A DNA stretch of 64,000 bases. It comes from Lotus japonicus (taxonomy: Eukaryota; Streptophyta; Magnoliopsida; Fabales; Fabaceae). A model generated the notes under the pieces. It was not told the origin of the DNA and searched no databases. It saw only the letters and a program-made list of their open reading frames with translations. The position numbers and the translations under genes are program-made. How positions within the stretch are numbered: position 1 is the first letter of the stretch; each line of letters opens with the position of its first letter. Shown piece after piece: positions 22,959-35,905 of the stretch. The DNA lies in assembly GCF_012489685.1 (NCBI RefSeq), contig NC_080044.1, positions 23,912,369 through 23,976,368 on the forward strand, written 5' to 3'.

Positions 22959-25900
22959 CTACGACATTTCCCGAAACCTCGCAACTGCTTTTTTATGAAT
23001 AAGCATCTTGTAACTGTCCCCTGCTTGCACCTCGAGGCTAGGGTCAAGCTTCTTCTGCTGACTCCCAAGTCCTGCTCTATTTTCCATGGCTTGTGTCTGG
23101 ACAGGCTCTATCATTCCACTCCCATCCTTTCCTAATCCCTGTGTATCAAATTATCCATAATACAAAAAACAACCATAACATGTAAATGTTAGAATATGTT
23201 GAGACTTGATAGAGAACACCAAATGTATCCAAGGGTATCCCATCGAATTCGTGGGGTTGCAAAAAGAAAAAATGCCGAATTTTTTTTTTCTAGTTCTGGG
23301 ATTTAAAGTGACTAGCACATCCCAGAAAACTCATGACGCTTGCACATATAAACAACTGACTGTATCAAGATCCACCAAACACCTCTAATAACAATAATAA
23401 ATGTAGAAACTTATGTGGAGAAGAGAGAATGAAATGATACCAAGCCTTCCTGCCATCCCATGTTGCGAAGCATCCGATTACCAACATTGTTTTCATCAAT
23501 TGCCTTGTCTGCCGCAATCACTTCAAAAGTATCAAGGTTGACATCTCCAACTGTGCGCCCTCCACCAACCCCAGGAGGGAATGGCATTGGATCACCCTTC
23601 CTTGACGTGAAATCTCGATCTTCAAGGATACATATGGTAGAAACAAATATTTCCTCAAAAGTCAATCCACATATCTGAGATATAAATTTACCAGTGGGCC
23701 TATTGGTATGCGAACCTACTTTTCGGTTATTTAAAATTTCAATTACTATAGTAACATTTGTTGCTAAACATCAACTATATGCTATAACAGAACCTTCTAA
23801 AATGTAAATTCTGGGCTTCATAAAAAGGGGGGAAACAGTTCTATTTACAAAGATACATACACACAAACAGCATCAATTATACAGACACAGTCATAATTAA
23901 GTTCGACTTCTTAAAAGGACAAAATAACAAAAAATAAATGTTTGATTTCCCTACCATGAAGACTTCTTCAATTTCCCTTAAAACAATGTCATGCTTAAAA
24001 CCTAGAGTAAAACTAAAGCAACCTCTATTTCCATAGCCTTTTTCATCAGGCACCCGTCAATGTTTTGAAGTACAACTAAACTAGTACTATAAAAGCTAAT
24101 ACTTCCTTGACATCAGAAATTTTTCAGATAGTATTGAACTGAAAAAACAATGAAACCCAGTACAAATTAAGCAATCTTACTTGAATCCCCAATATCAAGG
24201 TCTTCCAAATCATTTCCAATTGACGATGATGAGCCATACAAACTTCTCCTCTCAGCTGCACGGTCCCTGTAGGTAGTTTGAGGTAGTTCCTTCTGAGTTG
24301 AAGCAGAATGAGGCATTTCTGAAAACCTTCTCCGTCCACTTCCAGCAGTCACAGATGGTGTGTATGAACCCAGGGCAGAGACATCTGTTCTATAGGGAGT
24401 GGGAGTTGACTGTCCATCAATATTGGCTGAAGATGAACTTGCCATAGACGGTGCAGCAGTTGTAGAACCAGAATAAGAAGCATCTGATTTGACAGCCCCT
24501 CTTCCTGAGCCTCTTATAACCCCCATCAGAGTCCCCCCAAGGCTATTACTGACAGGCCGTGGCTGTGCCTGAGAATCAGTAGCAGCAATCTGGGCACGAG
24601 TTGTGTGAACTCCCAGGTTAGATGCAGTACTTTCCCTTACTGTAGTCTCATTTTTTGACTTATTCTTGGCAGAATGTCCAGAAGAATATGACCTATCATC
24701 AGCTGAAATAGATGACTGATTGTCATCAAGAGCAACACGAGTAGCCTGCCCTTCATGGCTCCTCTGCTTCCACATCGTCAATACATTGTTCATTTTCTTC
24801 TTATTTGCCAGAATACTGGTTTTTGAGGCCAGTTTTATCTCCTTCAATTTTTCTTTCTCTTTCTTCTCTGCAGCTAAAGCAGCAGTTGCAGCAGCCTGGA
24901 CAGCATCTGCCAACGAAGCTGGCTTCTCAATTGATGTAACAGTTGTAGCTGGTGCAGAAATCACCACCTTTTTACTGCTGGGGCCATCTGATGCCTTAGA
25001 AGGTTCGGACTCACTATTAGCTGTTTTATTCTGATTTTGATCAGTGCAAGGGATGTACTGCTGAGTCTGGTGATCATATGAATACCATATCCCATTATTA
25101 CCATCATAGTAAAGACCTGCATGTCACAACAATGTAGAAAATAAATAAAACGAAAATAAGAACAAAACATGTTGGGAAGTATATCAATGATTCCAAGTGT
25201 TAATGCTGGTCAACAAACACGCTCAATCATTACATGCAACAACCATAAGTAAAATTTCCCAGAGTAAAGTACCAAAATGTAGTGTGTATGTGTGCGCGTG
25301 CATATACAACAAACACAAATACTAGGCATGCAGGGAGATCAGCAAAACCCTGCTTCCTTCGTCATCCCTGCATGCCTAATTACGTGAGAAAAGGGGGGGG
25401 GGGGATGTAGGAAAAGAAACAGCCTGAGTTCAATTATACACCAGTAAATGTAAATGAAGAATTCAACTTGTGCATGTTCGGGTACTACACAAACCTGCTT
25501 TTGGCTAATTAAGAATGGAGCGATTAAAGGAATTAAAATCTTAAAGTAACTCGAGAATTACTTTTACAGAATCTAAGTTTTAACTTTTAAGCTGTTCCTC
25601 CAAAGGCTTTTTCTATCAACTAAACAAGAAACATACCAGTATTCCCATCATAATAAAAACCAGAAGCAGCATCATAGTAATATCCCGATGCTTCATCCCA
25701 CACAAAGCCAGATTGTGGAGCACCAACTTCAGTGCCAGTTTGCGCTGGAGCAGTACATTGTTTGTCATCTGCATTGTATTCTTTTGGAGCCCATCCCACA
25801 GAATCATACTGAAGGTTGGAGAAGACCACAAGATATCGATCACAATTAGGAATGACATGACAGTATATCAGAATTATAATTAAAAAAGACAGTAAAGATA

Positions 25901-28900
25901 TGTATAAGATTAATTTTGGCATATTCAATGAAATCAGAAATAAATCTAGAAGGAATTTCCCTTTAAAATCAGTTAGAATCAGTGAGAAAATACGCCCACG
26001 GAAAAACTCAAAAAACAAAGTAGATCACCTACGAACTGTATGTTGAATTAAGAAGTCAGCTCAGAATTATTACATAAATATGCTTTCTGTTAGGATCCAA
26101 TTCCAAGGGATGGGACTTGAATCCCGCATTGGAAGCATGGGATTCTAGTGTAGGGTGGTTTATAAGGCCTTTACTCTCCAACTACAAAAGCTTTTGTGGT
26201 GTGGTTCGCCCAAGGTTCTTATAATTGGTATCAGAGCCTTCCACCATGTCTTTCAGCTCCAAACGTGTGGCGCTAGTGGTGACGCCAGCATTGTAGTGTT
26301 TGCCTGGGACTAGTCAAAGGGCTAGTGCACAGACAGTCTGCGTGGGCACGGCATCAGGGCCGCTGGACTTGGTGGGATGTTAGGATCCAATTGCAAGGTA
26401 GGGGACTTGAGAGTCCCACATTGTAAGTAAGGGATTCTAGTGTGGGGTTCATAAGGCCTCGGGCCCTCCAACTATAAGGGCTAGCTTTTGCGTTATAGTT
26501 CTTCCAACATTCTTATCACTTTCATAAACCAAAAAATATTTGAGCAGGATGGAATTATGAAGATTTCATATTATCTGTTTTAGATATCTCTTTTTTTTAC
26601 AGTTATTTAGACAATGCCTCATTTTTTTCCTGCTGAAGGCAATCAGAACAACTGTTCCCGTTTCCAAAAAAAATGCTCAAACATTTCTCAAACCAATTCA
26701 AAGTCTTCCCCAGCACACTTGTTATGAAACAAATGTTTCTTCACCACCTTTAAAATGCCTCCCTCTGATAAAATATCTGAGGAAGAATCCCAGCTACTTT
26801 GCACCAGGTTCCCTCTACTGATTAATTTATTTTTTTTGGCAGTCAATGATTAATTTATTTTAATTCAACTGTTAATTGAGGAAATAGGCGCACTAACGTA
26901 ATCATCTACAGGGAAGACAACTGACAACATGGCTAAACTAGCATAAAATGAATTGGAATTGACAGTAGTTAACTGCAACAATAAATAATGTCTTCTTCAA
27001 CCACACATAAACTATGAGACAAATTCATAATATACACAAATAAATAAAACACCTGTTGGGCAAATGTTGCAGCCTCAATAGCAGCAGCTGCAAGACTGCT
27101 TGATTGGGAAGTTCCTGATGCTCCTGATCCAGGTCCGAGTATACTTTTTGCATATGCTACTCTTAGAATCTGCCCATTCTTCTCAAGAGTTGTTCCATTT
27201 GTTGCCTCAAGAGCTTTTGTAGCATCCTCCACCTAAGCATAAATATATTACTACCACATTAAAACATAAAACCTAACAAAATACCTTTCAAAAAGTAAAT
27301 TTTCCAAGCCAAGCTCCCCCCCCCCCCACCCCTCTCTTTTACAAGAAAGGAAAAAACAAAATATGTCAAAATGAACAGCATCATTTGCAAGGAACTCCAA
27401 CAGAAAAAAACAAACAAATAGCAACAAGAAAATATAAATTATGATAATTTTACATATCAATAACTTTCAAAGTATTACTAGAACAACAAAAGTCCAAGAA
27501 ATCCTTCCTATATGCAAATTCTATAATTTCCAATTTTCCATCAAAGAAAGAACGATGTCCACCAAAAAAGCAAGATGTCATTACTCATTACTCTTCATAC
27601 TTCTTTTCCAACTAAACTTAGAAATATTTAGAAAGTAGATATCACCGAATGATGTAAAACATGACCTACAACTAAACAATGGCATAAAACAGGCCAAATG
27701 CGTACATTTCATGCATATAAGTTTTAATTGCTCAATGCATGACATCAATATTACCCTTTAAACAGCAGAAAGAAAAAATGAAGGAGTACCAACTTATGCA
27801 ACGAGAATTGCTCAACCATTAATCATAATAAGATTTACCTACCGAGTAAAAGTGTACAAAAGCAAAACCCCTTGAGACATGAGTAAACTTGTCTCTCACA
27901 AGACGTAGATCCTGTAATTGATAACACGACTTCTTAGCACATAACTGGCAACATAAACAAGAACAATCCATCCTTTCCAAACCTAAAAGAATGATCACGG
28001 TTTGCGTAATTAGTTAGTAGCCAAACCTTGATTGGAGAATGTTTGGAAAACTCATAGCGGAGCATTTCCTCATCAGCATTTTCATCCAATCCACGGACAA
28101 CCAAAACATGGGTTGGACCTAATTACAGGTAAAGCTGTGAGTTGCAGATCATTAATAAAATGTAAATGTCAGATAAAGGAGCTATACTGACCTGCCTCCA
28201 AGCCTTTCTTTCCCAAGGCTGCCGAATTAGATGATGAAATATCTGCTGCAGGAGCATCATCTGTCCGTGGCTCATTACACTGCAATAATGAGGAAAACAA
28301 CATCGAATTGAGTCAATATCTGGAAATACATACACTTACAGCTCAACTGAGAAATGGCAGACCACCATAAAATGATTCAGAGTTTGAGACATGGAAATCA
28401 AAATAAAAATAGGCTACAATAGCAATTTAAACACAAAAATGATGGAGTAAAAGAAGAACCTGATAACAGGAAGTCCGGCGTGCAAAATTGATGTAGCTAC
28501 ATATAGTGCACATCCAATCAGATGGTACTGTAATGCTCTTATGACTATGACCAGGTTTCATAGCTCCATCTGGACCTGCACCTCCAGTTGGCTTACTACT
28601 GCAACAAAAAATAGCTTGGCATTGTAATCTAAGATGTGCTCGTAGGAACAAGCCTTAAGAGCATTGGATTATAACTAATTTAATGCAGACAGATAACAAA
28701 GCCCTAAAAATGAAAAATTACCTATATTCAAAGAAAAGCTTTCTTCCATCCACGACAAGACCTTCATCTCCTAGTTTGTCCATCATACCTTGTGCAGCTC
28801 CCTAATCCATAATATTATTCCCCAATTAATTCCCCAATATAACATTCTTGAAACCGAAATGTACAGAATTGAAATTGAAAATTAGAAGTCATAGTACCAC

Positions 28901-30698
28901 AGAAGGAAAATCAATAAATGCAAATCCACGAGAGAGGCCAGAATTTCTCTCCTTTATAACACGAACATGACGAAGGGGTCCCCATTCCGCCTAAAAATCA
29001 TGTAAATGATGTCAGTAAAAAAAAGGCATTATCAAAATCTAGACCAAATGATAATGTTAAGCAAAGCATGTCAAGAGCCCATACAAGGATTTGGTATAAA
29101 TCTTCTTCAGTTGTCTTCTGTGAAAGACCTTTCACAACAACAGTTGCAGATGGGGCCTGCAAAAATACCGTTTAAATCAAATTCTCCAGCAATAGTAAAG
29201 ATAATCACAGATAAAATAAAAGCACCATTTAATACATCACATACCACAGAATAATGCTCACGCTGACGTTTATCCTCACGATCCCTACGTCTTTCACTTC
29301 TATCATATTGACTGTCAACATAGCTGTCTTCCCGATAACTACGACTATGACTTCGACCTCTAGGGGACCTAGATCTTGGATGATCATCATATCCACGAGA
29401 TTGGGAACGAGAACGGGAATGGGAATGGGAATGTGATCGAGAACGGGAACGCCGTGATCGAGAACGGGAACGAGACCGGGAATGGGAATGGGAACGCTCA
29501 TGTTTCCTATGTGGACTCAGATCTCTTTCCCGACTAAGGCCTTTCGTATCTCGTTCTCGTGATTCACGTTGCCTCCAATTACTATCTCTTCTATTGCCTC
29601 TATCATAATCAGAATCATAACTATGCCGACCATGATCATAATCCCTCTCATGGCTATCCTCCCTGCGGTGGTGAGAAACACGCGACTTGTAGCCATAATC
29701 ATCATATGCATAATCATCACGGTCATCTCCTGCAAACCTGGCAGGTTTATCATATCCTCGATCAGCATAATTTTCAATGCTGGTATAGTCATCCTGAAAT
29801 TTATCATATTCTTGGTACATGCCGATTTCACGATCCCTGTCGATCTGATTATAAGATTCATGATAAGGCCTCTGAAGTCGTCTAGATTGCCTTTCAAGTG
29901 GATAATCTTCGTCATAACCTCTCCGTTTGGATTGACTCCAGTGGCCAACAGCAGGTCCTGGTGGCAGATAGGCCTCTCTGTCCAAACCATCACGGGGGAA
30001 AGTATTTCTCTGATATATAGCATCTCTTTGATATCTTTCATCTATAAATCGTCTTTCATCATAAGAATCACCAACCCTGCAAAAAAAAAGAGGTAAAATG
30101 GGAGGAAAGAAAAGATAGAATTTTACACTAAATATCAAAATGAATGAATGTATTACCCTCATAGTTTTAAAGCAAAACATCATGTAAAATAAAAATAAAA
30201 ATAAAAACAAAGGAAGATCTTAATTGTACAATCTTACATGAGACGGGATTCATACTCACTACCACCAAACAACAAAGCATTTCTAATTGATCAAAATTAA
30301 TAATCCTATGATCAAATTTTTTTATCAACAGGTCCTATATTACCGTAGTGATGATGATCAGCAACAAGTGCACTCACCGAAAATTTGGCTCATGGACCGC
30401 ACCATAACCCTCAAGAGCCTGTGGATTGAAGAGAATAAGGTATGTCAGCAACAAATAATCAATGATGAGACGAGGTTAGGCAAATGGAGTTCCATATCCT
30501 CACTGCCCCCACAGCTAGCTTTCTTTCATTCATAATTCGACATCCCCGGTAAAAAAATTCACATTTGAAACCCCTAATAGTTTCTTTGAATAATGATCAT
30601 TCATTCATTCCCACATAGGTGAATTTATTTAAGGAGGAAACCACAATTACGCTGTTATTATCCCATCCTTGATGCAGAGCATAGCGACCAGGTTCCAT
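22959..30698 (-). CDS. SUA: SUA/RBM5-type splicing regulator (RRM, RanBP2 zinc finger, RRM, OCRE, G-patch), 15 coding exons
   Basis: Exons, complement: 30651-30698, 30378-30418, 29245-30076, 29085-29156, 28898-28990, 28722-28801, 28460-28598, 28192-28279, 28027-28118, 27843-27911, 27053-27232, 25637-25808, 24181-25116, 23441-23619, 22959-23138. All phases agree (3201 nt, 1066 aa). The start MEPGRYALHQGWDNN is followed by an RS/RD-rich region (30-307), RRM1 (308-390, TVVVKGLSQKTTEEDLY), a RanBP2 zinc finger (415-440, WMCTICSY...CYQC), RRM2 (465-548, RGFAFVHFYSVEDATKALEA), an OCRE domain (about 613-665, SGYYYDAASGFYYDGNTGLY), an Ala/Lys coiled-coil-like stretch, a Ser-rich region, and a G-patch split over the last two exons (GWQEGL/GLGKDGSGM). 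Arabidopsis SUA is nuclear and controls alternative splicing, including ABI3. Orthology is inferred from domain order; length fits. No break was found. Confidence 0.92.
26083..26523 (+). mobile_element. TRIM retrotransposon with perfect 5-bp TSD in a SUA intron
   Basis: LTRs 26088-26224 (137 bp) and 26378-26518 (141 bp) both begin TGTTAGGATCCAATT. The second ends TTCTTATCA. After LTR1, TGGTATCAGAGCC (26226-26238) is a textbook tRNA-Met primer site. A purine-rich GGTGGGA precedes LTR2. CTTTC at 26083-26087 is repeated at 26519-26523. The interior is about 150 bp with no ORF. It is 431 bp in all and nonautonomous. Being in the intron between exons 11 and 12, it is spliced out. Confidence 0.92.
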
Positions 30699-30775
30699 TT
30701 CTTTCCAAGCAAAGCAAAAGTCCCCCCAGGTGGTAGCTCTAGGTTCCGAATTCGGAGGTCTCAAAACCTCTCCCC

Positions 30776-31220
30776 CCTGTAATCATATGCACAAACAGAG
30801 TTATCCACCATGAACCAACAACCAATTAATTCCAATGCCCTTTTTGTACTTCCATTGCCTCTCCTTTTCATTACTACCATCTTCCAAAATCCAAATCCTC
30901 CCTTTACACAACAAACCCATCAGCTCTATAACTAATTTCACAAATAAGTATAAAAACAAATCAACAAGGTAAAATTTATCAATCATCAAACTCGAAAAAA
31001 TCGAAAAAATCATAACAGTCATAAACTCAAGAGATAGATGAAGCTTCAATTAGCATGCGAAAAACAAATTACACAACAGTTAAGGTTTTTACCGATGAAT
31101 TTGGGGATTTGCGTCGCAATTTGAGAGAGATCTAGGGTTTGGGTTGCTCCTCGCAGATTGAAATTGAAGAGAAGGAAGAAAGTGAGAGAAAAGACGAAGA
31201 GCGCGTGAGAGAGAGAATGG
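30776..31220 (-). promoter_or_regulatory. 5' UTR, first intron and promoter of the SUA homologue
   Basis: A donor at 31092 (ATCG|GTAAAAACC, minus strand) and an acceptor GATTACAG just above 30776 remove about 316 bases. The untranslated exons are then about 31093-31220 and 30699-30776. The first exon contains the plant leader phrase AACCCTAGATCTCTCTC. A TATA-like CATATATC lies at about 31247-31254, followed upstream by a CATA microsatellite. Exact start is inferred. Confidence 0.55.
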
Positions 31221-31255
31221 AATTGAAAATGGTCTTCCTGGGAAGAGATATATGA

Positions 31256-31277
31256 ACATACATACATACATACATAC
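31256..31277. repeat. (CATA)n microsatellite
   Basis: Five to six tetranucleotide units just upstream of the SUA first exon. Confidence 0.8.
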
Positions 31278-31279
31278 TA

Positions 31280-32635
31280 TAGCATTGGTATATTCTGACT
31301 GGGACTCTTAAAACGGGTTGAATGCAATATCACCAATATGTTAATATAAAATACTTTTTTGTCAATTTCATAACATAATTCCTAAGTAGTCAAATTAAAT
31401 TTTAATGATTTAATGAATTACTGGAAGAAGAGTTTTGCGTATGGAGAAATATTTAAAAGAGAAACCTACTCATTTGACATGATCATCGGTTGTAGGATAT
31501 TAGAAGAAATTAAAGGTTTACTAAAAGAGTTTAATTATTATGCACATATTGTAAGTCGTACAACTCGTATCTAAGGAGATTAGTCAAACATACATAGGTA
31601 CAATAGAGGAAATAAGAAGAAGGAGGAGAAGGAATTTCATGACCAAGAGATGGAGAAGAGAATACTTGCCCAAGTAATAGCGACCAAGATTGTAGAGGAA
31701 GCTAAAAGGTCTAAGAAACCATGTTGTATTTTGAAAAGGCGGAGGGACACATGAATGAACCGATATTGCACCCGAATAAGAGGTATTCTGAGACTGTATA
31801 GGTATGAGATTATACAGTTGAGGAGAGCATAAAAGATTTGATTAGTACTACTCATAACAAAAAGATGCATCTTCTCAACTAATAAAAACTTCATGGTTAA
31901 GTATACTTGTCTTGGAGCAATATTGGGATGGGTGACCTCCTGGGAAGTTTTCCCCTTAAGTGTGCTTGCCTTGGAGCCATATTTGGATGGGTGAACTCCA
32001 TGAACAATGTTGATTAAATAATTTGTGGATTTTCGTTGAACTCAATATAGATATAGGTTAAAATTAATGTGTCCAAATCTTGCTTCCCCAATCCATATTA
32101 AAATTGATATGGTGAAATCTAATTTTTTTTGTTTGCGCTAGTGTTAGCGAAAAAACAAGTGCCCATTTGGATTCTCGTTGACCTCAACATCAACGTGTCA
32201 AATCATGTTTCTTCTATCCACGTAAAACTCAACGTGACAAATTTTAATTTCTCTGTTGGTGCCCTGAGATACATGAAATCACAACGTCAAACCAAACATC
32301 CACTAAGTGTTCTCAAGTGTTATGTAACTTATATGTCTTGTTTGAAAGAAGAAAAACAACGAGAAAACAAAGGGAAATGAGTGAGAAAATGTTAATTGAA
32401 ATGAGACCCACAAAAAAACTTTTCTCCTCTATGAGAATGAGAAAACATGAGGATGAGCGGTATTTTGTTGTTTTAATCAAAATACCCCTAATTTAATAAT
32501 TTAGAATAATGTCTAAAAATGATAATAAATAATAATTTTAATATTTTTGTTAAAGAATTTATGATCATATTTAATTTTCAATTAAGGACATTTATATTAT
32601 TTTATAAACATTTTTTCTTACTTTGAGATATTCAG
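31280..32635. other. Intergenic with SINE fragment
   Basis: 31435-31500 (TTGCGTATGGAGAAATATTT, CTACTCATTTGACATGATCA) is a 3' fragment of the tRNA-derived SINE. A direct repeat of AGTATACTTGTCTTGGAGCA and GTGTGCTTGCCTTGGAGCCA with following ATGGGTGA lies at 31900-31995. No gene is seen. Confidence 0.4.
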
Positions 32636-34090
32636 AAATAGCATAAGAAAGGGGGTTTGAATTTTACTCTTCAAATTCTTTTGTTTTCAAACGATTAACT
32701 ATTTCAACTAGTTTTTCAAAATCGTTTGATGCAGCAGATAAACAAGCAAAGTAGTGAGAAGAAGACAAACACCCATTTTATCCTGGTTCACCCCAAAACA
32801 ATAAGGCTACATCCAGTCCTTGGCTATACCAAGTATCAAGGACTTCTCCTATAAGTATTCTTAGGGACTTCTCCCAACAAGTATTTGCAGGACTTCTCCT
32901 TACAAGTATTCTAAGGACTTCTCCTTAAATAATCTTTTTCAAGATCATTCACTTCTATAGAGATCTCTTCTGACAAGAGTGATAGTAGAGAAGTTTAAGC
33001 TCAAGAACTATAAAGTATTGAAGATGAGATTTAACTCTTAGAGTATAATTTATGCTCTAGTACATGAGAGAGTGAGTGATGGAAAATATTAAGAATTCTC
33101 TCTTCTTGAAGCAGACGGTGTAGATAGGCCTTGTTGAACAGGCTAGCGATGTCTTCAGACTTTGCTCTTTATATTTCTGAATCTTTTGTGACATAGGTTA
33201 TAGCCGTTGGAGCTTGTTCTTCACAAAGATTATAGTTGTTGGATCGAATGGTGCTTTTGTGTACTTGTGTCATGTGCATAAATGCATGGCATTGTTTGAT
33301 GAAGGCCTTTTGACCAAAAGATGTAGTCTGTCAGCTAGTAGGTAGCATTGGACTTTGCATCTATCTGTTGGTCTGAAGATATGATAATTTGATAGTGATA
33401 CAATTGTACATTCCCTTTGTGTATTGTACCTTGTCAAATCATGTGATCTTGCTTTAAGACTTCTTCACAAAGTTATTCCGAAACCTTTTCCATTTTGAAC
33501 GTGATGAATAATCTTTAGACATTGCAACTTTCTTTATGTGATAGACTTCTTCCTTCAAACAATCTTCCTACTTCAGATGTTCTCCCTTACTTCTTTTTAT
33601 TGGTCACTTTGAGTTAGACGATGAACTTTGACCAATCACTTGTAACTTCTCTCAAGGATTGAATTTTCTTGACCATGTGTTGCCTGACTAATATAGGTGA
33701 GACGATAAGTTTTATTTCATTTCTTGTGTGAGAGAAAGATGATACTTGATTTTGACAATGTTGTACTTGTTTCCTTGGTTACAGTGTTTTGTAGAGTATC
33801 ACGTGATTCTTTGCACTTGACTTTTTCTTCAAGAATGTCAGAGAGATTTTTAATTTGAAGGTGGCGCTCATTCTCTGGACATTGCTTCCATTGGCCAGCT
33901 TTGAAATAGACGATGAATGTCTTCACTGAGTGTAGTATTCTCTTGTGCAGACGGTCTGGCAGATTTGATTGTTCTTTATTTGTGCAGACTGTCTTGTAGC
34001 TTTGACCTTTCTTCTTTTGTGTGGACAGTCTTGTAGCATTGTCTTGCATTTAATCATCAAACAGTGAAGGATGTGAGACATAAGTGTTAT
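32636..34090 (-). mobile_element. Diverged copia LTR-like segment
   Basis: AGAAAGGGGGTTTGAATTTT (32646), TTTTATCCTGGTTCACCCC and repeated GGACTTCTCC blocks with AAGTATT follow the same order as the Sirevirus LTR at 52442-53653 (AAGGGGGGGTTTGAATAGCG, TTTTATCCTGGTTCACTTG). A solo LTR is likely. The outer end is not defined; I stop at 34090, where AT-rich sequence resumes. The minus-strand frame 33717-34049 lies inside it and is not a gene. Confidence 0.45.
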
Positions 34091-34688
34091 TTCCTGAAAA
34101 ATATAATACACATAAAATTTTTAACCGTTACACATATACTCTTGAAATTGTTATCATTCAAAACATGATAAACAATGTATCAAGCGTTTGAACTTAACAT
34201 ACTTTTCTTTTCACTTTATCTTTAACTGAACAATTTAAAAATCACATCATGTTCTACTCTCTTTTATTTTTCTCTCTTTCTTTTTTTCCCTTTTCTCTCA
34301 CTTTTATTTTCTCGACCAAACATACTCATAAAGACATATCGTACAACTTGATATCACGTATCATCTCTGATTTTAAATAATTTATCACATTTAGTTACGA
34401 TTTTGACTAATTAATTCTCTTGCCACATGTGCGCGTACAAAACGATAATTAGTTAACTACGAAATATGCTTGATTGTCATTTGTGATGATTCGATCGAAA
34501 CGCTCACCCGAGCCCAGCCCAGTCTGGCAAAACTTTCATTAATTTTGTTTGTTTCTTTGTTATTTCCTTCAACTCAATTTCGTGCACTTCACTATTTCAG
34601 TGTGTCAAAAATCAAGAACAAGAACAAGAACAATCGTTTCACACTTTCTTCTCTGAATTGCAATTTCAATCAATCAATCTTCCATTCC

Positions 34689-34874
34689 ATGGCAAAAGGG
34701 GAAGAGTCTCAAAATTGTCATCATCATCATGTTCACAGCATCAAGATCAAGGGTCCTATTAACAAGAACAAGAATGTGCAACCTTGTTACTACTTGTGCC
34801 ATATCTGCAACAAATATCTCATCTCTGTTGATACTTTTCCTGATGAAAGTTGTAGCTTGTATCTTCTCCTGTAG
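34689..34874 (+). pseudogene. Truncated C2H2 zinc-finger gene (ZAT-like)
   Basis: ATG 34689 opens 61 codons. The product begins AKGEESQNCHHHHVHSIKIK and contains SIKIKGP, then QPCYYLCHICNKYL, which is the start of a first C2H2 finger. The frame then diverges (ISVDTFPDESCSLYLLL) and stops at TAG 34872 before the histidines. The SIKIKGP and PCY-CHICN segments match the paralogue at 54921-55637, which has a second finger. Upstream are a TATA-poor leader and an A-rich purine run. Either a gene broken after its first Cys pair or a short expressed relic; a pseudogene is more likely. Confidence 0.7.
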
Positions 34875-34879
34875 TCTTT

Positions 34880-35671
34880 TGATCTTTTGTACCTATTACT
34901 AATCAAGACTTTGAATGACATAAGATTATTAGCTGATATAACTTTGTATTTTGTCATCACCAAATCCAAACAATGAGACTGTTTTCACTAACACATTCTT
35001 TATAACTATGAAATAATAGTATTTATACATTTACAAGTTATAAGTTTTACCATCAATTTTTTATGATGTAATATTGATATTAAAATGATAACAAAAATAT
35101 TTTAGAGTAGCTATGAAGTGATAGTAATAGTTTTTTTATGAAGCTTTTATATTTTTATATATATTTGCTTTGTTCATGTTTATAATATGAACTTTTATTT
35201 TTTGTATTTATATTAATATCATTTTGATTTTTGCATGAAATATTAATTGTTCACCCAATTTTAACCATGCACAATAAATTAATCACACAATTTTAATCAC
35301 GCACAGTAAAGAACACAAAAAAATCCAGTGCATAGGTTACTTACTACACAAAGTAACGCATATGTATAATATAACATTAAATATAAAAAATGACGTAAAT
35401 TTTACATGAAACATAAGAAATCACCACATACTAATGAAACTAACCAACAAAAGCACAAGTACTTTTACAGCGAGATGTATTAAGCCTTACAACGAGGCAA
35501 GCTTGGCAAGTGTCATAGCTTTCAAATTTCAAAATGAGGAGGGAGTGATAAAGGATGAGGAAAAATGAACGAGGGTTGAGGATATGGGAAAGATGTTGTA
35601 TTGTTTGAGTCTTAGGAAAGAATAAAGGGAGTGATGAGTGATCTAATAGATATTACCTAGAGTAAAAAAAA
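34880..35671. other. AT-rich intergenic, no gene seen
   Basis: Low-complexity AT-rich sequence. It contains a short repeated motif (CACCCAATTTTAACCATGCACA / CACAATTTTAATCACGCACA, about 35252-35310). Confidence 0.4.
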
Positions 35672-35905
35672 CACTAAATTGCAGCGATTTTAACCGTCAT
35701 TTTATGCATGAATGGCAGTTTCTGCAAACCTTTGTAATTAGTCGCGCCATCAGTATATAATGGTGGTTTGTGGTAAAGCGTCGTTACAATCACTGTAAGT
35801 CACTATTCTTTAAAAGGACAGTTTAAACTGCTGCAATATGTTGTTTGTTCTTTTCAAAGTTGTACAAAATGGCGGTTCAAACTGCTATAATATGCATTTT
35901 GCAAT
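35672..35905 (+). mobile_element. CACTA transposon end
   Basis: It begins CACTAAATTGCAGCGATTTT. The following 200 bases alternate short GC-rich motifs (GGTGGTTTGTGG, GGCGGTTCAAACTGC, GGACAGTTTAAACTGC) typical of CACTA subterminal repeats. No opposite end or transposase is visible. The sequence runs into a LINE fragment. Confidence 0.5.

Noticed and set aside
24720..25034. 104-codon plus-strand frame
   Set aside because: It is antisense to the SUA exon 24181-25116 and is explained by its Ala/Lys-rich codons.
29229..30096. Long frames overlapping the RS-rich exon of the SUA homologue (both strands)
   Set aside because: They are shadows of the RS/RD-repeat exon. The spliced frame joins all neighbouring exons in phase; the others do not.
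33717..34049. 110-codon minus-strand frame
   Set aside because: It lies within an LTR-like segment, has a low-complexity composition and no motif.
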